From Diadophis punctatus similis (lineage: Eukaryota; Chordata; Lepidosauria; Squamata; Dipsadidae), in the NCBI GenBank assembly GCA_023053685.1, contig JALIGW010000001.1:67752740-67816739 (forward strand): 64,000 nt of DNA, written 5' to 3'. Shown piece by piece: positions 22,436-33,196 of the stretch. Both the position numbers and the translations under genes were made by a program. Positions within the stretch are counted from its first letter, which is position 1. Each line of letters opens with the position of its first letter. The notes below the pieces were generated by a model that was given only the letters and a program-made list of their open reading frames with translations, did no database searches and was not told the origin of the DNA.

Positions 22436-24466
22436 TTACAAGTCCACCATATATGAAAATATGTAGCATCCCCACATTCTACAAGCTAACTTTTTTGGGT
22501 CTAAATGCCATCTATAAAACATTTTATAAAAATTTTCTCTCAAATTTTGTGCCTGCGTAAATTTAACATTTCTGACCCATATCTTTTCCCATGTGTCCAT
22601 CATAATCAGTTCACCAATATTCTGAGCCCATTTTATCATACAATCCTTAACTAATTCTGTTTCTGAATCTAATTCCAATAAAATATTATATAATCTCTTT
22701 ATATGCATTGGGCCCTTATCTTTCATTTGTACAATCAAATTGTCCTCTTTTTTCAAAATACCAGTTTTTTGATCGTCTCTCCATCTAACTTGTAATTGCA
22801 TGTATTGAAACCATGTTCTGATTATACCGTCTTCTCTTAATTTCTCAAACGTTTTTAATTGAAATAAATTTCCCTCTTCAGAAAGAAGTTCTTTATATGT
22901 AATTTTATCAACTTTTTGTTCCATGTTTATATTTTCTATCGCGTGTCTGGGTACTGTCCATAAGGGTAACTTATCATTTAGTTTAGATTGGTGTTTTTTC
23001 CAGACACGCAATAAAGCATTTCTTAATATATGACTCTTAAAAGCTTTATCTACTTTTTTATCATATATTAAATAAGCATGCCACCCAAATACCAAACCAT
23101 ATCCCTCAATGTTTAATACACTCTCTTCCGTTAAGTTAATCCAATCTGTAACTGCTGAGAGGGCCGCTGCTTCATAATACAATTTCAAGTTAGGCACTTT
23201 TAAACCACCTCTTTCACGTATATCCTGCATAATCTTCTGATTTACCCTTGGCTTCTTCCCAGCCCAGATAAATTTATTTATACCCTTCTGCCATTCCTTT
23301 ATCACTTCATCTTTTTTAAGTATTGGTATCATTTGAAAGAGGAATAAAAACCTTGGTAAAACATTCATTTTAACAGCAGCTATCCTACCCAACAATGACA
23401 ATTGTAATTTCTCCCAGCTTTCCATATCCCTCTGTATTTTTGACCACAATAGTTCATAATTATGTTGATATAATTTTGTATTTGTGGACATAATATTAAC
23501 CCCTAAATATTTAATCTTTTGAGCTATCTCAAAGCCAGTTACCTTTTCTACTTCTTCTTTTTGGTTTTTTGTCATATTTTTAACTATTATTTTTGTTTTC
23601 GCTGTATTTATTTTAAAACCCGACACTTGTCCATATAAATTAATTGTAACCATCAGAGTCCTAATAGATTGTAATGGTTGAGTTACAGTAACAACCAGAT
23701 CATCCGCAAACGCTCGAAGCTTATATTCTTCCTGTCTATTTTTTATTCCTTTTATTATATCATGCTCTCTTATTTTATTAAGTAATATTTCTAAGCTCAA
23801 AATAAACAACAAGGGAGATAGGGGACATCCTTGTCTTGTTCCCTTTTCTATGTTAAAAACATCTGTTAATCCACCATTGATTATTATTTGCGCCGTTTGT
23901 TTGCAATATATTGCCCCAATAGATTGTACAAAATAGTCTCCCAATTGTAATTTCTCTATTAATCTTAATAAGAACCGCCAATTCAATCTATCAAAAGCTT
24001 TCTCAGCATCTAAAAAAACTAATGCTGCGGGGATCTGGTTATTGCTTCTCAGATACTCCAATAAGTTAACAATTTGTCTAACGTTAGTTTTCATTTGCCT
24101 ACCAGTTAAAAACCCTGTTTGATCATAATGTATCATTTGTTGCATGACTGTCATTAACCTATTCGCTAAAATTTTTGTAAAGATTTTATAATCTATATTT
24201 AAAAGTGAAATCGGTCTATAATTTTTTGGATCTGTACCATCTAAGCCCTCTTTTGGGATCAGAGAAATAAAAGATGTCTTCCATGTTGGGGGAACATTAC
24301 CTCCTTTTTGAATATTATTAAATAATTCTTTAAGGGGCTCCCCCATTTCTTCCTGTAATTTTTTATAATAAACAGCAGTTAACCCATCTGTCCCCGGGGC
24401 CTTACCCACTTTTAACTGTTTAATTGCCATTGTTATTTCTTCTGAAGTTATTAATTGGTTTAACAT
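22436..24466 (-). pseudogene. L1 ORF2 fragment: reverse transcriptase and C-terminal region
   Basis: 676 uninterrupted codons of an L1-type ORF2 polyprotein that would copy LINE RNA at a nicked target. RT blocks in order: KAPGTDG (22-28), YRPISLLN (83-90), FLDAEKAFDRLNW (151-163), GTRQGCPLSPLLF (209-221), catalytic FADD (253-256) and KYLGVNI (319-325). The frame is already open at the element's left boundary near 24510, so the listed ATG is only the first in-frame methionine. The upstream AP-like endonuclease is absent through 5' truncation, so the product cannot support full retrotransposition. Downstream C-terminal sequence continues in other frames to about 22087. Confidence 0.92.
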
Positions 24467-24695
24467 ATCCCTCTGCTCTTTTGTAGTTATATAAATATTC
24501 TGTTTCCGTAAATTTCTATACCACAGTCTTTAAGTGAATACCACAGTCTTTAAGTGAAGCCAGTCATTTGGGCTTTTTTTTGGGCCAGAAACTGGTAAAT
24601 TGTCTCATCCCCATTACATGAGCACATGCCCTGTTAAGGAAATCAGCAAAAAAACATTGCGAATTATGTCCATGTGACCACAGAACACCGCAATG

Positions 24696-25271
<576 letters not shown>

Positions 25272-25440
25272 AGCCCCATGTAGAGCGCATTGCAGTAGTC
25301 AAGCCTAGAGGTGATGAGGGCATGAGTGACCGTGAGTAAGGCCTCCTGATCCAAGTAGGGTCACAATTGGTGCACTAGGTGAACCTGTGCAAAGGTCCCC
25401 CTAGCCACAGCTGCAAGATGGTCCAATTTTAGCTGTGGGT

Positions 25441-25695
25441 CTAGGAGGACACCCAAATTGCAAACCTGTTCTGAGGGGATTCATTTCTCTCCCCCCAGGA
25501 TGGACAGTCGACATAGTCCTTAGGAGGCATTATCCACAGCCATTCGGTCTTGTTGGGGTTGAGCTTGAGACTGTTCACTCCCATCCAGACCCTCACATCA
25601 TCCAGGCACCGGCACATCACTTCTACCACTTCACTGAATTGTGACGGGGTGGAGATGTACAACTGGGTATCATCAGCATACTGCTGGAACCTCAA
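25441..25695 (-). pseudogene. L2-type RT palm fragment
   Basis: 84-codon open fragment with the catalytic YADD (residues 6-9 in FQQYADDTQLYI), then MCRCLDDVRVWMGVNSLKLN and NPNKTEW, the palm/thumb transition of CR1/L2 reverse transcriptases. It is separated from the endonuclease part by stops and frameshifts. Confidence 0.85.
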
Positions 25696-26062
25696 CCCAT
25701 GTCACCAAATGATCTCACCCAGAGGTTTCATGTAGATATTAAATAGAAGGGGAGAGAGGAACAATCCCTGTGGCACCCCGCAAACGAGGGGCCCAGGGAA
25801 CGACCTCTGTCCCCCTGCTAACACCGACTGTGACCTATCAGAGAGATAGGAGGAGAATCACTGTAACACAGTGCCTCCCACTCCCATCTCTCTGAGTTGG
25901 CACAGAAGGATACCATGGTCAATGGTATCAAAAGCTGCTGAGAGGTCAAGTAGCCCAGGATGGAGAAATGACCCCCATCCTGGGCTCACCAGAGATCATC
26001 CATCAGCGTGACCAAAGTGGTTTCAGTGCTGTAGCTGGGCCTGAAACCCGATTGAAAGGGAT

Positions 26063-27103
26063 CTAGATAATCAGTTTCACCAACAACCATAGGAGTTGGA
26101 GTGCCACCACTTTCTCCTCAACATTCCTCGCGAAGGGAAGGTTGGAGACTGGACGATAGTTTTTTAAATCAGCTGGGTCCAGGGAAGGCTTCTTGAGGAG
26201 GGGCCTCACAACCGCAGCTTTTAATAGCTGTGGAACGGACCCCTCTCTCAGAGAAGCGCTGACCAATGCCTGGAGCCAGCTATGTGACAACTCCCTACAG
26301 TGAAGGAGTGGTGCCTTGAAGTCCAACCTCAGCAGGTAATGATCTGACCATGACAAGGGAGAGATCACTAAACCCCTTAACATCAGATCATTTCTCCACT
26401 GCCCCAAGAGAAAAACTAGATCAAGTGCATGCCCCCCCCCATGAGTTGGTCCCTGAACTACTTGGGTCAGGTCCATGGTTGTCATGGAAGCCATGAACTC
26501 CTGAGCCACATCAGAGGATTTGCCAAGTGAAGGCAGGTTGAAGTCCCCCAGCACCATAAGCCTGGGGAACTCCACTGCCAGCCCGGCTACCGCCTCGAGC
26601 AGCGCAGGCAGGGCCATTGTCATGTAGCTGGGAGGCAGGTATGTTAACAATAAGCCCAACTGAACCCCTGAGTCCAACTTCACAAATAGAGATTCGCACC
26701 CAACAATCTCTGGGGCAGGGGTCCTGCGAGGACAAAGGCTACGGTGAGCTATAATAGCCACTCCTCCACCCCTTCCCTGGGGTCGTGGCTGATGCAGAAC
26801 TAGAAACCCATCTGGGCACATTTTGGAGAGGGCTACCCGCCCCTCCAGGCCCAGCCAGGTCTCCGTTATGCATGCCAGGTCAGCCTCCTCCTCCATGATT
26901 AGATCTTGTACGAAGGGAGCCTTGTTGACCACAGACCTGGCATTCAACAGCAGCAGCCTGAGCCCAGGGCCCTGACACCCCCCGTTACCAGGAATACAGG
27001 CTGAGCCAGAGGGGCCAGAACAAGGAATCGCTTTTAAGCAGCGAGTCCTCGTTCCCCGCGAGCGGCCTACCCCATGGCTCCCGCTGTATCTACCTCTTCC
27101 CAT
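26063..27103 (-). pseudogene. L2-type ORF2 N-terminal part: AP-like endonuclease and RT start
   Basis: 346 codons. The endonuclease nicks target DNA before reverse transcription. Visible motifs: LNARSVVNK (53-61), TETW (80-83) with the metal-binding Glu, GDFN (186-189) and a SDHYLL box near 255, all typical of APE-type LINE endonucleases. After about residue 300 the sequence enters the RT fingers (DLKNYRPVSNLPF) but skips some expected length, so an internal deletion is likely near residue 265-300. The ORF ends in a frameshifted tail. It is 5' of, and in series with, the two fragments below, all from one LINE. Confidence 0.85.
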
Positions 27104-27110
27104 AACGACC

Positions 27111-27527
27111 GGGATCTCCCGGCTCTCTCCTCACCCAGCGGTCCCCACCCCCACGCCATCAGCCCCCCCTTATCCTTGACAGGTGACATAACTCATCCAT
27201 ACTCTCATCTATACCTTGCCGGGGGCAGTCACCGCGCCCCCACCTGCTTCTGTTTGCACACTCAGCAGGGGGGGCTCGCCTCTTACCCCCGACACACTCA
27301 TTCTACCAAAGCCAGTCACTTCCATCTACATGTTTCATCCACCCAGTCATATCTTCATACATTCAATCATGCACACCTCTTCCAGGGTGGGTTTACAATA
27401 TAAGATGAAAAAATGTAATGAGATGTAAAGTTAACCCATCCAACTTGTCATGTGACTGTGTGTGTTTGTGGGTATTGCTGCAATCATTTACAGTGGCTGG
27501 GAGTGTTTTATAGAGTGTAAAGCATCT
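27111..27527. other. GC-rich spacer, possibly the L2 5' region
   Basis: The first 250 bp are C-rich with no coding motif and may be the 5' UTR of the minus-strand L2. From about 27400 composition returns to AT-rich host DNA up to the DIRS edge. Confidence 0.4.
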
Positions 27528-27539
27528 GTTCTCCATAGT

Positions 27540-27642
27540 GGGCGGAGCGAGCCTCCAAGAATGGGATGATCCAATCCATCAGCCAATCAGGACTGAGTCT
27601 GACTCTATATAAAAGTTGTCACCCCGAAGGGCACCCCCTCTT
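27540..27642 (+). repeat. DIRS left inverted terminal repeat
   Basis: 103 bp matching the complement of 33397-33499 with a single difference seen (AAAGTTGTC here, AAAGCTGTC there). Outside the match the two ends differ, as expected because each end has its own extension represented in the ICR (here 27528-27539). Confidence 0.93.
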
Positions 27643-27645
27643 TCG
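27600..27645 (+). promoter_or_regulatory. Putative DIRS promoter in the left ITR
   Basis: A TATA box TATATAAAA (27606-27614) lies in the terminal repeat, about 1 kb upstream of the gag start. Transcription starting about 30 bp later (near the CTCTTTCGACTCAG stretch) would give an RNA lacking the outermost left sequence, which the ICR could restore. Promoter activity is inferred from the motif only. Confidence 0.55.
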
Positions 27646-28618
27646 ACTCAGTCCTTAGTCAAGGATTTGTGTTTCCAACCTTCCAGGTTAACTCAACTCT
27701 CCTGCTTTCTTCATCTTCTCTCTTCAAACAACTGTGCTGTGAGTGCTAAATTCCCCTTTGACCTGTTGGGCTCTGTGAGGGAAAAGCAGTGAGGCCTTTG
27801 GCCTCAGTGACAGCCCATAAGCCACCCTTCAGGTGACAGCTGTCACAGGAGCGACTTAGCGGCCTGGCCACCTTCACATCAAGCATAAGTCACAAAAGCC
27901 TTGCGCTTAGGTGACCACCGGCCAGGGCGGCCCTGCCGCTGACCGCTAGGGAGTGGGGCCTCCAGGGACTCTTAGATACCACCGCTGACTTCTGCGACCC
28001 GTGGCTGCCTCTCCCCACTCCCCGACCGGCTGCTAAGGACTCCACCTGTTCCTAGCCGTTCGCTTCCTACTCACGTTCCTGATCGTCTGCGGCTGCTGTC
28101 AAGTGCGGCCTCTGAGGGACTCCCTTTTGGCGCGAATCGCCATCTTGTGGCCCGAGTGCATCCGGAGGCCGCTCTACCACTGACGGGCGGGGGAAGCCCC
28201 TCCGCGCACGCGCAGTGACAGCCTGAAGCCGCCGCTTCACTTCTCGAACCGCCACCGCCAGGAAGACTTCTGCCTGACATCCTCGGTCTCCTGCGCCTGC
28301 CTGCGAGCCGCTCCCAAGCGAGCCACCGCCGAAGCCGACGTCTGCGGCTGAAGACCTTTTCGGACAGTCGGGAAGCCTCGCCGCCGCTGTTCGCCGCCCG
28401 CCCCGGCAGGCCCGCTCGCCAGCTGACGCTACGCATCTGGCGCGCATGCGCAGTCCCTGATTCTAGCCGGCAGGGCGTCAGCGACACCGAAGAAGCCTCG
28501 GAGCTCTCCGCACTCGCTCCTTCGGCCAGCCCCGCCCTCCAGCTGACGGGCGCCGGCCTCCGGCAACTCCCGATAACAGCTCCTTACTGACAGCACCTCA
28601 GTGACGACAGCGGCAGGC
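27643..28618 (+). other. DIRS 5' leader
   Basis: About 1 kb between the left ITR and the gag ATG, becoming very GC-rich after 27900. It contains a palindromic GGCGCGCATGCGCAGTC near 28439 and a CACGCGCAGTGACAG stretch near 28207. Antisense open frames across it are a composition effect. No protein motif seen. Confidence 0.6.
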
Positions 28619-30229
28619 ATGGCAGACCCTGGGGCCAAGCCTAAGTCTAAGCCAGCCAAAGTGGGCCAAAGACCTGAGGAGGCTGTCAAAGATCCTCATG
28701 CCCCCCCAGCTACCAGGGATCGCTCTCCTCTGCGAAGAGACGCCTCCAAGGACAAACACCCTAAGGGCAAAGCCTCTGCCAAGGCCCCGCCCTCGTCTTC
28801 CAAAGGGGCATCTTCCTCCCACCATAAGGGGGCCCTCTCCCCCCCTTCCACACCTCCCCCCAGGTCACGATGTCCATCTGAGGCCCTGTCTCTTGATAAT
28901 CCAGACCTTTGCCTGGGGGAGGCTGACATCTGGGAGGAACCTCATCCATCTGCAGCCCAATCTCCTATGCCGGCTCCTTCCGCAGTAACTCTTCTTCACT
29001 GCCCTGAGGTTCAAGCTCTGATCCGGGAGGCCATTCGGGAGGGCATAGCTTCAGGCATGCAGCAAGTGGCGACCCCTGCCCCCTCCCCTTCGGCCCCCAG
29101 AGCTTCCTCTGCAACGCCTCGCAGACCCCAGACATCTGACTGGGATAGTCCCTTGGAACCTGCGCCTGACTCGCCGGCGCCTTCACCCACGCCCGTTCAG
29201 ACAGCGGAGGATCCGGATCAGGATTTGGTCTTGTCTGCGGATGAAGACATGGCCCCCGAACCGCCGGCATCCAAGGGCCTTTTCAATCCGGCCCTATTTA
29301 AATCCCTCTTATACAAGGCGAGGGCAGCGGCCAAAATGCCCCCAACTGATCCTAAACCGGCAAGTGAGGACCAGAGTGACCCACTTTTCGAGGAAACCTC
29401 CTCACCAGAAGAGGTCATTCCGACCCCCAAACTGTTTATTGAATCTGTCACCAAGCAGTGGCAGACTCCCATCTTGGGGGCTGCACCATCCTCTTTAGAC
29501 AAGAAGTACTTTAACGTGGCACACGGCCTGGCACAACACCTACCAGTGCCCCCTGTGGAGCCACCTATAAAGGCAATATACTCTGCCAACCCCCTTCCGG
29601 GGGATACCAAAGAACTCTTACGTCCTGAGGACCGCCGCACTGAGCAGGCCATCCTGCGGGCCCACCAATCGGCCGCCTGGTCGATCAGGGCTTCTGCAAC
29701 GGCCTCCTTTTTTTGCCGGACATCAATCCGCTGGCTCAAGGCGCTTCAGGAGCAGTCCACTGACGCAAGGACTCGCCAAGACCTCAATAAACTGATCGCA
29801 GTGGCGCAATTCACGTCCGACGCCACCCTCCAGAGCGCCCGCTTCGCGGCAAGATCAATGGGAGCATCCGTGGTGGCACGCCGGATGCACTGGCTCCGAG
29901 GATGGCAGTCTGACGCTCGCCACAAATGGCGCCTCGCCACCTCTCCGGTCCAGGGTCAGTCCCTCTTCGGGGAGGCATTGGACCCATACCTCGTAGAGTC
30001 CAAAGATAAGCGGAAGGTTCTCCCCAACTGTACCCGCAGGGGCCAGAACAAACCTTCTACTCCTCCTCCCCCTCCCCCACCTCGACGCCCTTACCGTGCC
30101 CCTAGGTACAGGGGCAGATATCAGGCAGGTGGCCGTCAGAATCAGGGGCAGGACAGACCTAAGGCAGATCCACCGGCCAAACGCCCTTTTCGGGCTGCAG
30201 GCGGGCGCTCCTACCGCTGCTTCAAGTAG
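28619..30229 (+). CDS. DIRS gag-like protein
   Basis: 536 codons from the ATG at 28619 (GGCATGG context); the frame is open a little further upstream but begins there with a GTG. Expected to package element RNA. The N-terminal third is Pro/Ser/Lys-rich and low complexity; a middle acidic part (DPDQDLVLSADEDMAPEP) is followed by a more ordered, probably helical region (about residues 270-445, including LFIESVTKQW and HWLRGWQSDARHKWRL). The C-terminus is a proline run then an Arg/Gly/Gln-rich basic tail (RRPYRAPRYRGRYQAGGR) likely to bind nucleic acid. No CCHC zinc knuckle is seen, as in other DIRS gag proteins. The stop is only 5 nt before the next ATG. Identity rests on position and composition rather than a named domain. 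Confidence 0.85.
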   Translation: MADPGAKPKSKPAKVGQRPEEAVKDPHAPPATRDRSPLRRDASKDKHPKGKASAKAPPSSSKGASSSHHKGALSPPSTPPPRSRCPSEALSLDNPDLCLGEADIWEEPHPSAAQSPMPAPSAVTLLHCPEVQALIREAIREGIASGMQQVATPAPSPSAPRASSATPRRPQTSDWDSPLEPAPDSPAPSPTPVQTAEDPDQDLVLSADEDMAPEPPASKGLFNPALFKSLLYKARAAAKMPPTDPKPASEDQSDPLFEETSSPEEVIPTPKLFIESVTKQWQTPILGAAPSSLDKKYFNVAHGLAQHLPVPPVEPPIKAIYSANPLPGDTKELLRPEDRRTEQAILRAHQSAAWSIRASATASFFCRTSIRWLKALQEQSTDARTRQDLNKLIAVAQFTSDATLQSARFAARSMGASVVARRMHWLRGWQSDARHKWRLATSPVQGQSLFGEALDPYLVESKDKRKVLPNCTRRGQNKPSTPPPPPPPRRPYRAPRYRGRYQAGGRQNQGQDRPKADPPAKRPFRAAGGRSYRCFK

Positions 30230-30234
30230 ATACC

Positions 30235-32115
30235 ATGGACCTTCCCATTGGGGGTCGCCTACGCTACTTTGCCGGGCGATGGGAAGATACCACCACGGAT
30301 AGTTGGGTGCGAGAGACCATCTCATCGGGACTCGCACTTGACCTCCTCTCCACCCCTCCGGGATATTTCATGAGGTGCCCCCAGTCCTCCAATCCCGAGA
30401 AGCGGTTGCTAATGCTGGCCGCTATCCAACACCTGTTGGAAATTGAGGCCATCCAACGGGTTCCGGAGGACCAACAGGGGCAAGGCTTCTACTCCAACTT
30501 GTTCCTTGTTGAAAAATCCTCGGGGGGGTGGAGAGCGGTCCTGGACCTCAAACGACTCAATAAATTTGTCGCATATAAGAGGTTCAAGATGCACACGCTG
30601 CAGTCCATCCTAGCGTGTGTGCGAAAGGGGGACTTTATGTCCTCGATCGATCTGACGGAAGCTTATCTTCGTGTACCAATTCGGCCCTCCCACCAAAAGT
30701 ACCTTCGCTTCTGCTACATGTCCAACCACTATCAATATTCCGCACTTCCATTCGGCCTCTCCTCCGCCCCGCGGGTCTTCACGAAGATCCTGGCAGCCCT
30801 TGCGGCAAGCATGAGGGACGTCCCCGTCCGCATGCACTGCTATCTGGACGATATCTTAGTCCTGTCGTCCTCATCTGCGCAAGCGGAGGTGGACCTTCAG
30901 CTAACTATGGAGTGCTTGGAAGAGCATGGCTTCTCTGTAAACATCGAGAAGAGCCAGCTCAGGCCCACCAACAGAATTACCCACCTAGGGGCTATTATAG
31001 ACTCCCTGGAGTGCAGGGTGTTCCTCTCCCAGGAGAGACAGGACAATATCACCGCTCTTGTCCAACAGGTGCTCTGCCTTCGAAGAGCACCCCTGAAACA
31101 ACTCTCGTCTCTCCTGGGAAAAATGATTTCGGCCATCCATATCACACCCTGGGCACAACTGCACTCCAGGGACTTGCAATGGCTCTTACTACCCTTCCAA
31201 AGGGCGGGAAAGAGCAATTCATCGGCTAAAACCTTTATCCCATCCTCTGTCCGTCGCTCTCTCCAGTGGTGGCGGTCCCCGGCGATATCCGAAGGGTCCA
31301 GCTTCTTCGAACCGAGCCGGGTGACGGTGACTACCGACGCCAGCCTGCAGGGATGGGGGGCCCACGTACTTTCCCATGTGGCCCAGGGAACGTGGTCTCA
31401 GTCGGAGACCCTCCTGAATATCAACATTCTGGAACTGAGAGCAGCATTCCGGGCCCTTCAGGAGTTCCAGCCCATCCTCCGCAACCGCCATGTCCTATTG
31501 ATGACGGACAATGTGACCACAAAGGCGCATGTCAACCGCCAGGGTGGGACGGTCTCCAAGGGAGTAATGTCGGAAGCCAAGGCACTGGGACTCTGGACAG
31601 AGCGTCACCTCCTCTCGCTCAGAGCAGAACATATCTCGGGTGTCGACAACACAACGGCGGACTGGCTCAGTCGCAATACGGTGGACTCGGCGGAGTGGAG
31701 CCTGCACCAGGACATCTTCCAGCAACTGGTGCAGCGATTCGGTCTACCTGTCATCGACCTCTTCGCCACTCCCCGCAATGCCAAGCTCCCGAGATTTGTC
31801 TCCCGCTACCGGTCCCAAGGGGCCGAGGACATCGACGCCCTTCGTTGCCCCTGGCCGAGGGGCCTCCTGTATGCCTTCCCGCCTCTGGCAGTGCTTCCAC
31901 AGGTCATCCGCCGGATCATCGCCGAGGAGGCGGAGGTGATTCTCCTCGCCCCGTATTGGCCCAGGAGAGCGTGGTTCGCGGACCTCCGGTCACTGTCGGC
32001 CAGCCCACCATGGCGGATACCACCGACCGCGTTTTTGCTTACCCAGGGGTCCTTACACCATCCGGACCCGCACTGGTTCAAGCTGACCGCTTGGCACTTG
32101 ACCGGCGTTGCCTGA
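30235..32115 (+). CDS. DIRS reverse transcriptase-RNase H with methyltransferase-like tail
   Basis: 626 codons, uninterrupted. It converts the element RNA to DNA. RT: YSNLFLVEK (86-94), SSIDLTEAY (136-144, first catalytic Asp), LPFGLSSAP (171-179), catalytic YLDD (203-206). RNase H: TTDAS (D368), NILE (E400), MTDN (D425), ADWLSR (D476), so the four acidic residues are all there. The tail, about 503-590, has VIDLFATPRN, AFPPL and LLAPYWP, which I read as the Dam-like methyltransferase module known from DIRS elements; the usual NPPY/DPPY motif would be FPPL, so catalysis is doubtful. The ORF begins 5 nt after the gag stop, suggesting reinitiation, and its last 106 nt overlap the recombinase ORF. 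Confidence 0.95.
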   Translation: MDLPIGGRLRYFAGRWEDTTTDSWVRETISSGLALDLLSTPPGYFMRCPQSSNPEKRLLMLAAIQHLLEIEAIQRVPEDQQGQGFYSNLFLVEKSSGGWRAVLDLKRLNKFVAYKRFKMHTLQSILACVRKGDFMSSIDLTEAYLRVPIRPSHQKYLRFCYMSNHYQYSALPFGLSSAPRVFTKILAALAASMRDVPVRMHCYLDDILVLSSSSAQAEVDLQLTMECLEEHGFSVNIEKSQLRPTNRITHLGAIIDSLECRVFLSQERQDNITALVQQVLCLRRAPLKQLSSLLGKMISAIHITPWAQLHSRDLQWLLLPFQRAGKSNSSAKTFIPSSVRRSLQWWRSPAISEGSSFFEPSRVTVTTDASLQGWGAHVLSHVAQGTWSQSETLLNINILELRAAFRALQEFQPILRNRHVLLMTDNVTTKAHVNRQGGTVSKGVMSEAKALGLWTERHLLSLRAEHISGVDNTTADWLSRNTVDSAEWSLHQDIFQQLVQRFGLPVIDLFATPRNAKLPRFVSRYRSQGAEDIDALRCPWPRGLLYAFPPLAVLPQVIRRIIAEEAEVILLAPYWPRRAWFADLRSLSASPPWRIPPTAFLLTQGSLHHPDPHWFKLTAWHLTGVA

Positions 32116-33158
32116 CGTTCCGCGGGGTACCCGATGCCATTGTAGACACTCTCATGTCATCCAGACGGGCCTCGACTGACCGCATCTACGCTTCTACATG
32201 GAAGTCGTTTTGTTTGTGGTGTTCAACCGCCTCTCTTTGTCCGGTGGACCTTACCATTGTGGGTGTTTTACGCTTTTTACAAGCGGGACTGGACAAAGGG
32301 TTGGCCCCCAACACTCTGCGTCGCCAAGTGGCGGCACTCTCCACCGTGCTCGCCTGCGACACCGCAGACTCACTGTCGGCTCATCCGCTGATACGGCGAT
32401 TTCTACGAGCGGCCTCCAACATCTCGCCGCCTGTCGTCCACAGATTCCCGACGTGGGATCTCCCGCGGGTTCTTATGGCACTGACGACGGAGCCCTACGA
32501 GCCGCTTCTCACCGTCTCTCTAAGACACCTCACCCTCAAGGTTGCCTTCCTGGTGGCCATAACTTCGGCACATCGGATTTCGGAACTGGCGGCCCTATCG
32601 GTCCGGGAAGACTTATGTATATTCCACCCCAATAGGGTTGTTCTCCGTCTGGATCCGACGTTCATTCCGAAGGTGAATACACTCTTCCATAGGACACAAG
32701 ACCTGATTTTGCCCTCCTTTTATGCCCATCCTTCAACGGACTTGGAGCGCCAGTGGCATACCATTGACGTACGGAGGGCGGTTAAAATTTACAACGTCCG
32801 CACCGCCCCCTTTAGGCGCTCGGAAGCGTTGTTTGTTTGCTTCCATCCGAAATCCATGGGCAACAAGGCTTCGCCAGCTCTTATTGGCAGCTGGATCAGG
32901 TCGGTCATTGCAGACATTTACTGTGCGCAAGGCCTCCCACGTCCGGAAGGGCTAACCGCACACTCGACACGCAGCGCGGCCACCACGACAGCGTGGTCGG
33001 CCAGAGCTTCTCTGGAGGAAGTGTGCAGGGCGGCCACCTGGTCTTCTCCGGTGGCCTTTATAAGACATTACAAGGTGGACCAATTCGCTTCGGCTGAGGC
33101 CGATTTTGGGAGGCATGTTCTTCAGTCTGCCTTATCGGCTGAGGAACAGCATGAATAA
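32010..33158 (+). CDS. DIRS tyrosine recombinase
   Basis: 382 codons from the ATG at 32010, in the -1 frame relative to the RT ORF. It would integrate the circular DNA intermediate, replacing the integrase of LTR elements. N-terminal SAM-like core-binding part about 45-135 (STDRIYASTWKSFCLWC); catalytic domain after about 150, with R189 in SAHRISEL, H318-x2-R321 in AHSTRSAA, W344 in ATWSSP and nucleophile Y354 in IRHYKVD. The lambda-integrase-type R-H-R-W-Y set is complete. The start is chosen because it gives a whole recombinase; the same frame is open upstream to about 31266, so entry by -1 frameshifting inside the RT ORF is an alternative. The ICR begins 38 nt after the stop. Confidence 0.93.
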   Translation: MADTTDRVFAYPGVLTPSGPALVQADRLALDRRCLTFRGVPDAIVDTLMSSRRASTDRIYASTWKSFCLWCSTASLCPVDLTIVGVLRFLQAGLDKGLAPNTLRRQVAALSTVLACDTADSLSAHPLIRRFLRAASNISPPVVHRFPTWDLPRVLMALTTEPYEPLLTVSLRHLTLKVAFLVAITSAHRISELAALSVREDLCIFHPNRVVLRLDPTFIPKVNTLFHRTQDLILPSFYAHPSTDLERQWHTIDVRRAVKIYNVRTAPFRRSEALFVCFHPKSMGNKASPALIGSWIRSVIADIYCAQGLPRPEGLTAHSTRSAATTTAWSARASLEEVCRAATWSSPVAFIRHYKVDQFASAEADFGRHVLQSALSAEEQHE

Positions 33159-33196
33159 CTGTCTGCCCTCCCTAGGGACTGAACTGCTTTGGCATG

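Larger units (their letters stand above)
21803..24517 (-). mobile_element. 5'-truncated L1-clade LINE with target duplication
   Basis: A 14-bp duplication ATACCACAGTCTTT lies at 21789-21802 and 24518-24531. On the minus strand the element begins inside ORF2, continues through the C-terminus and a 3' UTR, and ends in an A-run (T-run at 21803-21809). The 3' UTR has a G-rich polypurine tract (minus strand of 21849-21908), a feature known from mammalian and reptilian L1s. The high residual coding content suggests a fairly young insertion. Confidence 0.9.
21566..24695. mobile_element. DNA-transposon-like repeat split by an L1
   Basis: Outer pieces 21566-21802 and 24518-24695 share vocabulary with 19806-20577 (CTCCTCAACTTATAACC, GTTGTTAAGTGAACTCC, repeated CAAAAAACATTGC). 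They were separated by the L1 at 21803-24517. The right piece stops where (ATTT)n begins. Confidence 0.5.

Noticed and set aside
28067..30337. Long antisense open frames over the DIRS leader and gag
   Set aside because: GC-rich shadow frames with no motifs, opposite a supported sense ORF.
31266..32009. Upstream part of the long frame containing the recombinase
   Set aside because: Its translation is Pro/Gly/Arg-rich and matches no domain; the RT-RNase H reading of the same DNA is clearly the coding one. Kept only as a finding about expression.
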